Origin: Paulinella micropora
Taxonomy: Eukaryota > Cercozoa > Imbricatea > Euglyphida > Paulinellidae
Direction: 5' to 3'
NCBI GenBank assembly: GCA_019918135.1
Contig: WBZZ01005317.1
Location: 247,501 to 311,500 of the forward strand
DNA length: 64,000 bases
The first letter of the stretch is position 1, and the number at the start of each line of letters is the position of its first letter. The position numbers were made by a program, and so were the translations under genes. Positions 1-12,687 of the stretch are shown piece after piece. The notes beneath the pieces are model-generated. The model saw only the letters and a list, made by a program, of their open reading frames with translations, was not told the origin of the DNA and did not search any database.

Positions 1-53
1 TTAACTTATATGCATACATATATATATTTATATATGCATAAATAAGTTTATAT

Positions 54-90
<37 letters not shown>

Positions 91-197
91 CAGCAACCAT
101 CCACCAGCATGATCTTTGAAGAATCCTCCGCCGGACTCCGTCCAACGAATATGGTCTCCCAACCACACCAACAAACCACTCCTTCACTTGCCCCTCT

Positions 198-198
<1 letters not shown>
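1..198. repeat. AT-rich DNA with a (CA)n microsatellite
   Basis: Alternating AT-rich sequence is followed by an uninterrupted CA run at about 55-90. No credible gene is present; the short frames that start here run into the CT repeat and encode only Leu-Ser strings. Confidence 0.9.
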
Positions 199-296
<98 letters not shown>

Positions 297-297
297 C
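199..297. repeat. (CT)n microsatellite running into poly-T
   Basis: A CT dinucleotide run of roughly 65 bases is followed by about 30 T. This is simple sequence with no coding meaning. Confidence 0.95.
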
Positions 298-600
298 CCT
301 CTCCCTTCTCATACTACTGTCCAGACATATTCACTGAACTACTAATTTTCACTCACTCCGATCATTCTAGTATATTACTACTGAACATTAATATTAATAA
401 CATGAATACTTAAGCTACATATTACGCAACATATCTAAACATAAACATTAATATTAATAAGATTAAGACCAAGCGACCTAATATTAATACTTTCAATTAA
501 TACGCTCGATTTAATAACTAGGTTTCCACCTTAGATAAAGGTATGACTTAATAGCTATACTTTTCACGTGGACGATCCTTGAGTCCGATTGTAAAAATTG
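298..600. other. AT-rich stretch, nothing recognisable
   Basis: The sequence is AT-rich, with short repeated words such as attaatattaata near 385, 445 and 480. I see no gene, RNA gene or element boundary in it. Confidence 0.7.
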
Positions 601-866
601 TTCTCTCAATAAAAACGAAGAAGAAGAAGAGAGAGAGAGAGAGAAAGGGAGAGAGAGAAAGAAAGGGAGAGAGAAGAAAGGGAGAGAGAAAGAGAGAGAG
701 AGAGAGAGAAGAGAAAATATACATACGGATATGCATACATACATACATACATACATACATATGTACATACCTACATGCATGCATGAACATTTATTGTAGA
801 AAACAAAACATAAAGACAGCCAAAACAATGTTGACATAGAGAAAACGTAGAAAAAATTAAGTTCAC
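601..866. repeat. Microsatellite-plus-unique segment, direct copy A
   Basis: A GA-rich tract, a CATA tract and a unique tail beginning near 790 (tttattgtagaaaacaaaac and onward) occur in the same order at 2,400-2,631 as copy B. A shorter third piece of the unique tail lies at 2,886-2,926. The shared non-repeat tail shows that this is a dispersed or duplicated element and not chance simple sequence. No coding potential was seen. Confidence 0.75.
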
Positions 867-1332
867 AAATGTTCTTTACAGGCATCGCTGAGCTCTTTTC
901 TTGCAATGTAAGTACTAATGTATACAAATCTACTCGCGCTTTGCAACTGAAGACGTTCCACCTGCAGACGTTTAAAAAAGGCAGTAGTCGACCTTTTTGC
1001 CTTCGAAAATCATGGGGGGAAAGAGCTGTTTTTACATATTTTCTTTTGTTGTTTTTGCATTTCCCAGTCTCGTTGCTACCCTCAAACCTTCTTTCCCGCT
1101 CTTTCCTGTCTGTGGAAGGAGCGGGAAAGAAATTTGTATTTTATTTCCTCAAGTACCAGAGACATACCAAACGAAAAAAAATCTGCAGTCGGAAAATGAA
1201 TTTTTGTTTCCACTTCATTCTTTTATCATGTTACTTTGCTTTTTATTGTTGCATAATATGTCTACATGTGTGTTGAGTGCATGTGTGAATTATTGTAAGG
1301 AAATGTATTCACTAGAAGCCAGGAGGTGGAAT
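867..1332. other. Non-coding stretch with a hairpin at 1,092-1,128
   Basis: No gene was recognised. At 1,092-1,128, TTTCCCGCTCTTTCC and GGAAGGAGCGGGAAA can pair across a short loop with one T:G pair. The same stem motif recurs at 1,416-1,452 and 2,688-2,724. Confidence 0.6.
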
Positions 1333-2807
<1,475 letters not shown>

Positions 2808-3760
2808 TATTCGACTTCTTACTAAAAAAAATACGTCCAAAATATATTTCGAAGCTCTAAATAAGTAGTCAGTGTCAGATCTTGCATTTATTGCAGAAAA
2901 CAAGAACATAAAGACAGCCAAAACATGCTATCTATCTATATTTCTCTCTATTTCTCTCTCTATTTCTCTCTCTCTCTTTATTTCTCTCTTTATTTCTCTC
3001 TCTCTCTCTCTCTCTTCTCCTCTCTTTCTCTGTTTCTCTCTTTCATTGTCCCTCTTTCTCTCTTTCTCTGTTTTTCTCTCGTTCTCTCTCTATATATATA
3101 TATAATAACTATATATATATTATATATATATATATTCTCTCTCTCTATCTCTCTCTCTTTTCTCTTCTCTCTCTCTCTCTCCCCCTCTCTCTCTTTCTCT
3201 CTCTCTCTCTCTATCTCTCTACTTCTTTCTACCTCACTCTACCTTTTTCTACCTCACTCTATCTCTCTTCTTTTTCCTCTCTTCTCTGTCTGTCTCTCTC
3301 TCTCTCTCTCTTCTTTCTCTCTTTCTTTCTCTCTTTCTTTCTCTCTTTCTCTCTTTCTCTGTCCCTCTGTTTCTCTCCCTCTCCTACCTCTCTCCACCTC
3401 TCCAACTCTCTACATTTCTCTACCTCTCTCCACTTCTCTCTCGCTTTCTCTCTCTCTCTCTCTCTCTTCTCTTTCTGTCTCTCTCTCTCTCTCTCTTCTC
3501 ATTCTTTCTCTTTTGATTCTCTCTATCTTCTCTTCTCTCTCTCTCTCTCTCTCTCCTTCTCCCTCTCTCCCTCTACCTATCTCTACCTATCTCTACCTCA
3601 CTTTATCTCTCTCCGTTTCACTCTCCCTTTCCCTACTCTCTCTTTCTCTCTTTCTCTCTTTCTCTTTTTCTCGCTTTCACTGTCCCTCTGTCTCTCTCCC
3701 TCTCTCCTACCTCTTTCTACCTCTCCAAGCTCTCTGCATTACTCTACCTCTCTCCACTTC

Positions 3761-3794
<34 letters not shown>

Positions 3795-4085
3795 CCGCTC
3801 GCTCGCTCTCTGTCTCTTCTCTTTCTCTGTCTCTTCTCTTTTTTCTCTCTCTTTCTCTCCCTCTCTACCTCCCTCTACCTCTCTCTACCTCTCTCTCTAC
3901 CTCTCTCTCTCTCTACTTCTCTTTCTACCTCTTTCTACCTCTCTCCATTTCTCTCTTTCTTTCTCTATCTCTCTCTCTCTCTCTTCTCTTCTCTCTTTCT
4001 CTCTTTCACTGTCCCTCTGTTTCTATCCCTCTCTCCTACCTCTCTACCTCTCCAAGCTGTCTACAATACTCTACCTCTCTCCACT

Positions 4086-4130
<45 letters not shown>

Positions 4131-4612
4131 TTATCTCTCTGTCTCTGTCTCTCTCTCTCTCTTCTCTTTCTCTCTCTCTTCTTTTTTCTGTCTCTCTCTC
4201 TCTCTCTACCTCTACCTCCCTCTCTACCCCTCTCTCTGTCTCTATCTCTCTATCTCTATCTCTCTACCTCTCTCTCTACCTCTCTCTCTACCTCTCTCTC
4301 TACCTCTCTCTCTACCTCTTTCTACCTCTTTACCTTACTCTACCTCTCTTCATTTCTCTCTCTCTCTCTTCCTCTCTTCTTCTCTTCCTCTCTTCCTCTC
4401 TTCCTCTCTTTCTCTCTTTCTCTGTTCATCTGTCTCTCCCTCTCTCTACCTCTCCAAGCTGTCTACATTACCCTTCCTCTCTCCACTTCTCTCTTCTCTC
4501 TCTCTGTTCTCTTTCTCTCTCTCCTCTCTTCTTTCTCTGTTCTGTTTCTCTCTCTCTCTTCTCTCTCTGTTCTTTCTCTCTCTCTCTATCTCTCTCTACC
4601 TCACCTACTTGA
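2808..4612. repeat. CT-rich low-complexity tract
   Basis: After about 120 bases of unique DNA, which include the short third copy of the 790 tail at 2,886-2,926, about 1.7 kb is nearly pure pyrimidine on this strand. It holds semi-regular blocks (ctctacctctc) repeated about every 300-350 bases, and a short TA repeat at 3,090-3,135. A 586-codon frame spans it but consists of Leu/Ser with no conserved features. Confidence 0.93.
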
Positions 4613-5247
4613 CATGATCCCCCTCCCCCCCCCCCTTTCCAGGGAACTACAGTGTCATTATGCCGGCATAATAATTACTGCATAAGTTTTTGGCTCGGGA
4701 AGTTTTGGATTGCAGATTACCTTCGATCCAAAACTTTCCAGTTCCACTACCATAAGCGGCAGCAGGTGAACCATGATTTCTAACCCTGACCGGGAGGGGC
4801 GGGGGTGTGTGTGGGGGGGGGGGAGGCCGGGCTCCACCAACCTGATACTAAAATAAATCTAAGTCAAAGTGGTTAACTATTTTTCAAATATTATTTAACA
4901 TTCAGCTTGTATAATCAAATTAAGCTGATTTAGTAATCAAATTCATGATTGAAACTGAACTAGGGAAACGGATGAGAAAAGCTGATGTTAAGATATCAGT
5001 AAGTGACTAAGTATCCTTTGTCACACATGTTTAAGGCTTATCACACAGTCAAACCAGGAAGCTTTAATACAACTGGAAACTCATTTTTAATACGTTATTG
5101 AGCTTGTTCAACCTTATTTTTGCTTAATAAAATCAATTTTGAATGTCTGAATCAAAAAGTCAAAAATCACAGGCAGGACAATTTCGGAAAAATTGATACC
5201 CCACATTTGGCCAAATCACTTGTTCTACACAGCCCAGTAAGTACAGG
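4613..5247. other. Unique non-coding DNA with poly-C and poly-G runs
   Basis: A C run near 4,622-4,635 and a G run near 4,806-4,823 flank otherwise unremarkable sequence. The short frames here show no recognisable domain. Confidence 0.6.
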
Positions 5248-5303
5248 AGGAGAAAGCCAAACTCTTGCAAAAGGGAGGAGAAAGCCAAACTCTTGCAAAA
5301 GGG
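5248..5303. repeat. 28-bp tandem duplication
   Basis: The 28-base unit starting aggagaaagccaaactcttg occurs twice head to tail (5,248-5,275 and 5,276-5,303) without a mismatch. Confidence 0.95.
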
Positions 5304-6422
5304 ATTTGAATGTGTGTTGGGTCCCCACTAACGGTGGACTGGAGCAGCGATCGCCCTCGACACAAGGCGAAGTCCAGCATGGATTCGCTTTTTGACGTCG
5401 CCCCTCTCTCGTTCTTCTCTCATTCTCTCCCTCTCCTCTTGCTTCTTGCACTATTCCAGGACTTCGTTTTTATTCCCGGAGTATACAATATAATAATTTT
5501 CTCCTACTGCATATTACACATAAGTTGTACAGGTGAGGTGATAGCCAAGTGTCGACGGAACAGAACAGTGTAGTGAGTCCGGTGGTCACAAATGACCGGC
5601 CCTAGGTTGACGGAACGGGCAATGAGCCCCAGCGCTGGAGAAGGACATTAGCGGCGGAAAAGCCCTTTCCCCCCCCCCCCCCCCACGCAAAGTTATCGTT
5701 CCTTCGGCTCGCTCCCTCGCTTCGCTTCAATTCCTATCCCTATACAATTACATACATAAAAACCTATAAGAAGCCGACATGGAGTCCGGCTGGTCGGTGA
5801 ACGTGCCACATGGGAATGTGGAACAACACGGAAGTACGTCAGACCAGCCGGATGTACCAGACAGGCCGATAATTACAGATATTGTGCCTTTGTCCACATA
5901 TATCAAATGATTTTGTGTTCATTTTATACCCCTCTACGGGAAGCGCTGTCAAATTTGCAAATTAATACTACCGGATAGATAAGTAGTCAATAGTTCAAGT
6001 TGATCATACCTTTGATAGATCAGTACAGATGGATACATTATCATATATTTTATTTTTGTATATTATGACTACTTACGTGATCATATATATATATATATTA
6101 ATATTATATGTGTATTATGGCCATACTGTGCCTGTGTTACACATATAATGTTACTCAACATAGGATAGTGGGTGCGTAGGACCTAATCCTCTTCTCGTCG
6201 ACCAGGCCTAGCTTGACTGGGGGGAGCTGCCCTGTATGTAATCTAATTGATGCATACTTGCTCCAGCAAGCCGGGTAGCCACCATCGACATAACTCTTGG
6301 AGAGAGTAAGGGTAAGAGTGAGTAATATTATCATGTTTTAAGTCTGTGTTTTTATAATTTTCACATAATAGATGTATTAGTACCTACAGTCAATTTAATA
6401 ATTTACTTTGATCCAGGGGGAG
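5304..6422. other. Non-coding DNA, possibly the 3' part of an LTR element
   Basis: No gene is recognisable. Near 6,412-6,422 a purine-rich word (ccagggggag) directly precedes TGTTAGACC, the arrangement of a polypurine tract before an LTR. The sequence before it may therefore be retroelement internal DNA, but no coding trace supports that. Confidence 0.35.
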
Positions 6423-6872
6423 TGTTAGACCTATTAATACAACTAACCGGATAGTCAGTGTGGGCCCGTTGGTCATTACTATTTCAATTTAATTCACCGT
6501 TACTTGGATAGTTGATTTGTCAATAGGCCGGACAGTCAATAATCCCAATGATAACTGAAAATGCGACAAACCAGCACCTAAGTTAGTCAGTTTGTGACGT
6601 GGAAGTCAAAGAGTCAGTTCTTTTATTTATACGAAGTATTAAAGTGCGTTTCCATACTGCGTGATAGTCTTGCTAGGTAGCCCGGATAGATCCTGAAAGG
6701 GGTCGGTAAAGGTTCCACGATGGGTAGCTTCCCAAAGATTATGAGCCTTGGAACTGAGAAAACGGTGGGTTTAAAGCAACAGTAGATCCCGCAGTTTTGG
6801 ATGGTACCACTCGGAATCATTCCGACTTCCGTTACAAGCTAGTGAACTATGCCAAGGCATCAGTGCCTGGCA
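6423..6872 (+). repeat. Possible LTR of a Copia-like element
   Basis: The segment starts with TGTTAG after a polypurine-like word and ends with CA at 6,872, followed by TGG, as at many LTR/primer-binding-site junctions. A gag remnant starts about 80 bases downstream. No second LTR was found in the window, so the limits rest only on end motifs and position. Confidence 0.3.
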
Positions 6873-6950
6873 TGGTGAGTGTATCACGCTGGCATTTTAT
6901 GACCCAAAGCGAATGTTAAATATCCTTATGACCAGCGAAAGCAATGGAGA

Positions 6951-7800
6951 TTGAGGAGAGGGAGTTGTGAGATGAACCAGACTCAGAGGATACCCCTGAT
7001 ACCGATTCTGACAATGAAGGCAGTGTGTCAGATGAGGGTTAGACAGAGACCCAAAACGAAGAAAGAAGAAGGCAAAACAACCACTGAAGATAAACCGAAG
7101 GAATGGGCCAAGCTGACTGACGAACAGAAGAAACAGTGGAGAGAGAAAAGAGCTAAGAAACTGAAACGTGAGAAACGAAGACAGTCGAAACGAGCACATA
7201 CACTAAGAGTGAAAGTGATACAGAAAGAGAAGGGACATTATGAACGCATGCGAACACTACAACTCATTCTGTCTGTTGCTTTTTCTCATCCTGTTGTCGT
7301 TCGATACTTACGTACTAAGACAGTGGCTGGCCCGACAGAGCTGATAGAGGCAGTCAGGGCCAAATTCGGTTCAATCTCCGGGGTTAACAAGAACATTAAA
7401 GCACAAATTTTCGAAAGCATGTATCCAAAACCCGGATAAAACGTTGATGCATGGTTGAATGGTTATGTTGCCATGAAGGGAGAGGTAGAGAGTCACAGAA
7501 CTCATCCATTTGACGAAGATAACATCATAAGAGCCTTGCTTGCTAAGCTTGCAAAACACCCCGCATATGGAGAAAATTTCAAAGCACTTTACTTCAACCT
7601 ACCACCCAACCTAAGACCTAGATTTGACGATTTAGTTGACAGTGCGAGAGACACATGGGCGTTGTGGAGAAAGGATAAGTGGAAGGGAGAAGAGACGAAA
7701 GAGAGGCCAGAAAAGCCCATGAGGCAGAAGAGGGAGACAAACCTCTTGGTAGGTGATAAGGAAGATGAGGACGAAGGGAGTAAGGGCAACACAGCCAAAC
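6951..7800 (+). pseudogene. Copia-like Gag remnant
   Basis: Two reading frames in the same phase (6,951-7,439 and 7,455 to about 7,800) are separated by one in-frame TAA at 7,437-7,439. The first part is Lys/Arg/Glu-rich; then come a helical segment with ELIEAVRAKFGS and, after the stop, DAWLNGYVAMKGEVESH and PFDEDNIIRALLAKL. This order resembles the Gag (UBN2-type) helical region of Copia retrotransposons. The first 100 or so residues read as acidic, Asp/Ser/Glu-rich protein in another phase, so there are further frame breaks. No zinc knuckle, integrase or RT follows; minisatellite DNA begins at about 7,800. It is a decayed fragment. The family assignment is by overall pattern only. Confidence 0.45.
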
Positions 7801-8030
7801 GATACCCCTCCATACCCGGGTATGATACCCGGTATGATACCCCTGGGGTATGAGGGGTATGAGAGAGAGATGGGGTATTATACCCTCATGGGTATGGGGG
7901 GGGGGGGGTATCAGGGGTATGAGGGGTATCGACCTCATACCGCTCAGGGACTTGGAGAAAATTTATTAGGGGGGGGGGGGGGGTTACGATACCCCTCAGG
8001 GACTTGGAAGAAAGTTTATTAGATAGCATG
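7800..8030. repeat. GGGTATGATACCC-type simple repeats
   Basis: Short repeats of ggggtatga and gataccc on both strands are interspersed with G runs (7,896-7,908, 7,970-7,982). They lead into the longer minisatellites that follow and share their GGGGTATGAGGG core. Confidence 0.85.
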
Positions 8031-8395
8031 AGGTGCGAGATGGGGTATGAAACCCCCAGATGGGGTATGAGGGACTTGGAGAAAATTTATTAGCCGGGGT
8101 ATCAGATGGGGTATGAGGGACTTGGAGAAAATTTAATAGCAGGGGTATCGATATCAGATGGGGTATGAGGGACTTCGAGAAAATTTATTAGCAGGGGTAT
8201 CAGATGAGGTATGAGGGACTTAAAGAAAATTTATTAGCCGGGGTATCAGATGGGGTATGAGGGACTTGGAGAAAATTTATTAGCAGGGGTATCAGATGGG
8301 GTATGAGGAACTTAGAGAAAATTTATTAGCCGGGGTATCAGATGGGGTATGAGGGACTTGGAGAATATTTATTAGCAGGGGTATCAGATTTATTT
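8031..8395. repeat. Minisatellite A, ~45-bp unit
   Basis: About seven imperfect copies of a 45-46-bp unit combine ggggtatcagatggggtatg with agggacttggagaaaattta. Copies differ by a few bases and short indels. There is no coding role. Confidence 0.9.
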
Positions 8396-8514
8396 ATTAA
8401 TAAAATACGCAACATGGTCCCACTGCCGGATCAAGTACAATTATTAATTTGATATCGAGATTGAATTTTTTTTTAAGCTCTAAAAGTGGCAAGTATTTTA
8501 TTAAAACAGTGAGT

Positions 8515-9206
8515 AACAGAGAGAAAATGAGGGGTATGAGGGACATAGAGAAAATGAGGGGTATGAGGGACATAGAGAAAATGAGGGGTATGAGGGACAT
8601 AGAGAAAATTTGAGGGGTATGAGGGACATAGAGAAAATGAGGGGTATGAGGGACATAGAGAAAATTTGAGGGGTATGAGGGACACAGAAAGAAAATGAGC
8701 GGTATGAGGGACATAGAGAGAAAATGAGGGGTATGAGCGACATAGAGAGAAATTGAGGGGTATGAGGGACATAGACAAAATGAGGGAGTATGAGGGACAT
8801 AGAGAGAAAGTGAGGGGTATGAGGGACATAGAGAAAATAAAGGATATGAGGAACATAGACAAAATGAGGGGTATGAGGGACATAGAATAGAGAGAAATTG
8901 AGAGGTATGAGGGAGATAGAGAAAATAAAGAGTATGAGGAACATAGAGAAAATGAGGGGTATGAGGGACTTAGAGAGAAAATGAGCGTATGAGGGACATG
9001 AAAAAATGAGGGGTATGAGGGACATAGAGAGAAAATGAGGGGTATGAGGGAGATAGAGAAAATAAAGAGTATGAGGAACATAGAGAAAATGAGGGGTATG
9101 AGGGACTTAGAGAGAAAATGAGCGTATGAGGGACATAGAAAAAATGAGGGGTATGAGGGACATAGAGAGAAAATGAGGGGTATGAGGGACACAGAGAAAA
9201 TGGCGG
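8515..9206. repeat. Minisatellite B, ~27-30-bp unit
   Basis: More than twenty head-to-tail copies of a unit close to gaggggtatgagggacatag plus agaaaat, with scattered changes. A longer period is visible: the block around 8,886-8,995 recurs around 9,030-9,140, which indicates a higher-order duplication. The unit shares GGGTATGAGGGAC with minisatellite A. Minus-strand frames across it read Ser-Leu-Ile-Pro-Leu repeats and are artefacts. Confidence 0.93.
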
Positions 9207-9547
9207 CAGGGACTTAGAGTATTACTGTCATGGTGTTGTCCCTGATCCTTCTTCTTCCACTTCTTCTTCCACGCCTTCCACTTCCTCTGTTGGGGTACAA
9301 GGGGTAGAAGGGCCCTGACTCATTGGTTCCGCCCCTGCAGTTTCTTGGTCCCCTGCTGGGTTAGAAGGGCCCTCTTCTTCGTTGGAGGACTACAGTGCAG
9401 AGAGAGAGAGAGTATATGGGTATGGGGTATAAGGGTATGAGGGGTATGAGGCATGAAGGGATATGACAGGGGTATTTTATTATTATCATTATTATTATTA
9501 CTAACTGATAACTGGCTTCGCAGGGTTACCTGATAACTGGCTATGCC
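9207..9547. other. Non-coding spacer
   Basis: This is mostly unique sequence with a short imperfect repeat (agaagggccct at about 9,306 and 9,364) and a TTA run near 9,478-9,500. No gene was seen. Confidence 0.6.
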
Positions 9548-10418
9548 TCAACCTTGCTTAGCAATGCGTTCCATGAGCAGAAACGCGTACACCTGTCCAC
9601 TTCCCGCTGCTTTAACACAAGTTCGGTATGATTTCAAGAAAAACCCTTGAGAGAGCAAAGTTCCAAGAGTATCCCTGTGGTCGTGGGACATGCTGTTTGA
9701 TTTACAGCTATCTGTAACCATAACATACTTTACCCGTTCGTCCTGGATTATTTTCAACAGGACTTTATGTTTATGGGCTGGTTTCCAACCTTTCCAGAAC
9801 AAAAACACTGTTATGTTCTTGTTCCACTTCATCGCACGTGGTATTAACTCAACGTGAGGGGCTTCAGCTTCTGTACCCCCATTGAATACAAGGAAACTCC
9901 TTCGACCACACAACGCGGTTTATAGACGCATTGTATGAACTTATTGAGCAGAAACAGCTCTTATCTGAACAAACCCCTATCGAGTTATCATGCGCGGCCC
10001 ACAATACACCGTATTTTTCATACCTGCTAAGGAATGCAATCTCAAAACGTCTGGTCTCTATACCAGCGACTGCAGCCCAATCATCGCCCAAGGCAAAAAG
10101 AAGCACATCTCCCGATGCACACCCAATATCCAATAGACACATGTCTTTTTTTTCATCCCTGGGGATCCCTCCGAAACATGTCGCAAGGGATTCACTGGTC
10201 ATAGTCCCACCGATCCCATCACCTACACTACCAAGGTCCCTAATACGTAAAGGTCCCCTCAACTGTTGCGCTAGTCGCACCCGCCAGGCAGGAGCGGGCG
10301 CAAGAAACCGAGGATTAGAAGTCCCACAATCCTCAACAACGCATACAGCTAAAGAAAACTGATTCTTTGTGCCACAGCTGTGACAAACCCAAGGTGGCAT
10401 TTCCGATTCCACTTCCAA
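9548..10418 (-). pseudogene. Zinc-finger + methyltransferase-fold protein, frameshifted
   Basis: On the minus strand, the frame from 10,418 encodes an N-terminal RanBP2-type zinc finger at about residues 8-34 (PPWVCHSCGT then CVVEDCG, a W-x-C-x2-C-x10-C-x4-C spacing). A class I SAM-binding motif follows at about residues 95-104 (LLDIGCASGD), with AGIE at 118-121 as the expected acidic motif II. The surroundings (CFGGIP before, RRFEIAFL after) resemble the DOT1-like histone methyltransferase fold. Around 9,890-9,913 the reading continues in another phase as 9,548-9,913, with further globular sequence (VFLFWKGWKPAHKHKVLLKI), so one frameshift breaks the gene. It lies between a minisatellite and a SINE with no partner genes. 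It could be a retroposed or transposon-carried methyltransferase. RNA methyltransferases share motif I, so the substrate is unknown. Confidence 0.5.
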
Positions 10419-10439
10419 CGCCGAGGTACCCTGCCAAAC

Positions 10440-10480
<41 letters not shown>

Positions 10481-10655
10481 ATACCGGTCCGTCTGGACCA
10501 GTATTTTCATTGAACATACCGGTCCGTCTGGAAGTGTTGGAACTGCCCTTGCGGGGGTGTCATTAGAGCCTATCGTCAATTCTTCGTACTCCCCTCACGG
10601 GTGAGACGATGGAGGCGCATGTGCAGAAATGCATCAGCCATTGACAGAGAAGCAC

Positions 10656-10712
<57 letters not shown>
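10440..10712 (+). mobile_element. 5'-truncated tRNA-SINE with (ATT)n on both sides
   Basis: A TTA run (10,440-10,477) precedes a body (about 10,478-10,657) that is the reverse complement of the SINE bodies in the tandem array, for example 41,717-41,905. It ends in a second TTA run (to 10,712), the element's 3' tail. The tRNA-like head is missing, and the 5' part retains two copies of the cataccggtccgtctgga word. Finding the same family here and at 40-42 kb shows that both belong to the same host genome. Confidence 0.85.
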
Positions 10713-10714
<2 letters not shown>

Positions 10715-10830
10715 TGGAGGGGTGGACAAGATGGCACTCCATGGGAAGAGGAGGTGGTTGGGCCTCTCCCCACGAAGGTGACCGCTTGGGGAGGGCGGTC
10801 ACCGGGATATGCGCAACTCTCAACTGGGCA
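10713..10830 (+). repeat. Fragment of an AAT-tailed non-LTR-type repeat
   Basis: The segment after the TTA run (ggtggacaagatggcactcc, then gggaagaggaggtggt) is a diverged match to the reverse complement of about 42,730-42,795. There too it lies directly beside an AAT-type run. It is probably the 3' end of a non-LTR retroelement family; no coding part is present here. Confidence 0.6.
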
Positions 10831-11702
10831 TTTACTCAGTAGGGGTTCGGCCAGGCAGGTTGTGGGGTTGTCTGCTGGATTGTTGGTTGGCTCGCTTTTC
10901 TTGGCTGTTGGTTTGGGTCTGGTTTCCTGGTTAGCCCATTTTCGCCGAATTTCCTGCCGAGTAAATGCCTGGGGGCTTCCAGTTCCGGTTTGGTGATCTT
11001 GTTGAGGTGAGCATTCGGAGGAAACAGTACCGAGATGGGTTGAAGATAGGATTCACATTGAGCCGAGATGGGGCTGAGTTGACCTGTTCCAACTCGGCTC
11101 CATTTCGGCTTCATGTTAATCCTATCTTCATCCTATCTGGGTTTTGTCTCCTCCCTATCTTCGCTTCTTCGGGGTTGCCTAACTGGAACACATGATGAGC
11201 GCACGTTGGAGAGGGGCTTCAGTCGGTCCCAATGCCTTGCCAGTGCCTTGCTGCGTTGCCGTGCCTTGCCCCATGCATTCACACCCTCCACCGTTGCATT
11301 TCTAACTGAGCAGCTTCGGCTGGGATTACTATACTTGTCTGTAAGACCCTATAGGTACCGCTAGGTTCGCGCCTTCTATACCCACGTGGGGGAAGGAGTT
11401 TCAGCGGCACGCCGTCCGATCTGGCTCCACTCGGGGACACCCGTACCTCATGATGTGTATTGTTAGGAGCAGCTGAAAGTCCATAAGGCATGAGAGTAGA
11501 GGCGTTGGCGATGCGATGGAGAGTGTGTGTAGTGCGTGAGGCAGGTTCTGGCGACGCTGGGGGTGCTGGCGGGCGCCGAAGGGCACGAAGCGACGCGGCA
11601 GCGTCCAGTGACACCGGCGGAAATGCGTGTAGTGTGTGTTGCAGATACCGCCGATGCTATTTGCATGGACGGGCGCTTTCCTCGGCGTAAAGAGGCGCGG
11701 CG
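10831..11702. other. Non-coding DNA with an 84-bp imperfect palindrome
   Basis: At 11,044-11,127, arms starting agataggattcacattgagc and ending cttcatgttaatcctatct pair over about 39 bases each, with several mismatches and a ~5-base loop. The rest (11,200-11,700) is GC-rich and may be the 5' part of the LINE-like element that follows. No gene was recognised. Confidence 0.55.
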
Positions 11703-12668
11703 GTGATGGCCAGCGACATTGGCCGTCTACTACTCTCAATGGATTACAAATACGCGAAGCACGGAGCTACCACTGTGGCCCTTATGGGACAAGGTAGAAT
11801 CGCCGAAGACCTGGACAATCCCCGTGGGAATGCCTCTTCGACGGGCTCTGGCCCGATGTCCCAGGATGAGAGGATGAGGGCTCGCGTATATGACGGAATT
11901 CCTGAACCACGTGGAGAGGCTATCTTAGCTGCGCCTCATCCTTCCTCCCCAAACCTGGCACACGGGTCGGCGCTTCAACATAAGGCGAGCGGCGCTATAT
12001 GGCAGATGGCACCGCCGCCTCGACGGTACCGGCGGCTAGATCGGTACGACAAGGACGGGCGTAATCTGATTGTCTGGGGGCTCTCAGAACGCGCCAATCT
12101 ACAGGAGATCGCCTCCAAAATGAGCGGTCTTGGTCTGGTAGTCCCGGTAATGGAGTGGCAAGGCCAGCGAATGTCTCGTCACCTGGAGCTGGTCTACGAG
12201 GACGATGACAGCAGGCAGACGGCGTTGCAGCAACTCAAACATCTCAAATTCTTCGGCAGAGGGGTCAATGTGGCCCTTGGGCGCAGGTTCAGGGACAGGG
12301 AACGTGTCCGAAGGCTTATTCGCATCCATCTGCGTGGGGAAGCGGCGGTCCGGAAGGAGGAAGCTGCGACGGGATATCGCGTCTTGCCTCTGCATGAGGA
12401 ATGTGTCGATGATGTGCAGGTGGTGTCTTCGGAATTGGCTGCCGATGCACCTAAGTGTGTGTCTGAGTGTGCTGATGTGCATGTGGTGCCTTTGCATTCG
12501 GCGGCCAGTGCAGTGGGGGACCAACCTGCGCAAGCACCTGCAGAGGGGGGCAGCACGAGGGCGGAAGCCAAGCGCGGCCGTCGGGTCCGGAAACGAGCCA
12601 AGAAGCACCGCTCCAAAGTTCGATACCGGCTTCAAGCTACTCGTCGCGAGTCACAACTGGCAGGGTAA
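11703..12668 (+). CDS. LINE ORF1-like protein (RRM-type), partial element
   Basis: A 321-codon open frame. Residues ~119-210 start with RNLIVWGLSE and read on through a VYEDDDSRQTALQQL-type segment and an Arg-rich FRDRERVRRLIRIHL. That is the layout of the RNA-recognition-motif region in ORF1 proteins of CR1/L2-like LINEs, which bind the element's RNA. The C-terminus is Arg/Lys-rich (RGRRVRKRAKKHRS). No endonuclease or RT frame of a LINE follows; Gypsy sequence begins within 20 bases of the stop, so the LINE is truncated at a retroelement junction. It could be host-derived, but the WGL(S/P)E signature favours a LINE. An alternative is that this frame belongs to the Gypsy element as an extra 5' gene. 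Confidence 0.45.
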   Translation: MMASDIGRLLLSMDYKYAKHGATTVALMGQGRIAEDLDNPRGNASSTGSGPMSQDERMRARVYDGIPEPRGEAILAAPHPSSPNLAHGSALQHKASGAIWQMAPPPRRYRRLDRYDKDGRNLIVWGLSERANLQEIASKMSGLGLVVPVMEWQGQRMSRHLELVYEDDDSRQTALQQLKHLKFFGRGVNVALGRRFRDRERVRRLIRIHLRGEAAVRKEEAATGYRVLPLHEECVDDVQVVSSELAADAPKCVSECADVHVVPLHSAASAVGDQPAQAPAEGGSTRAEAKRGRRVRKRAKKHRSKVRYRLQATRRESQLAG

Positions 12669-12687
12669 AACGGGATACAGGATTCGG

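Noticed and set aside
6423..6872. Complete Copia element
   Set aside because: Only a gag remnant and one possible LTR were found; no protease, integrase, RT or second LTR is present before the minisatellite.
8397..9192. Minus-strand repeat proteins (Ser-Leu-Ile-Pro-Leu strings)
   Set aside because: They arise from reading the minisatellite in three phases; similar frames occur in every phase.
8515..9206. CRISPR-like array of regularly spaced repeats
   Set aside because: There are no unique spacers: the whole unit repeats head to tail, and the genome is eukaryotic. It is a minisatellite.
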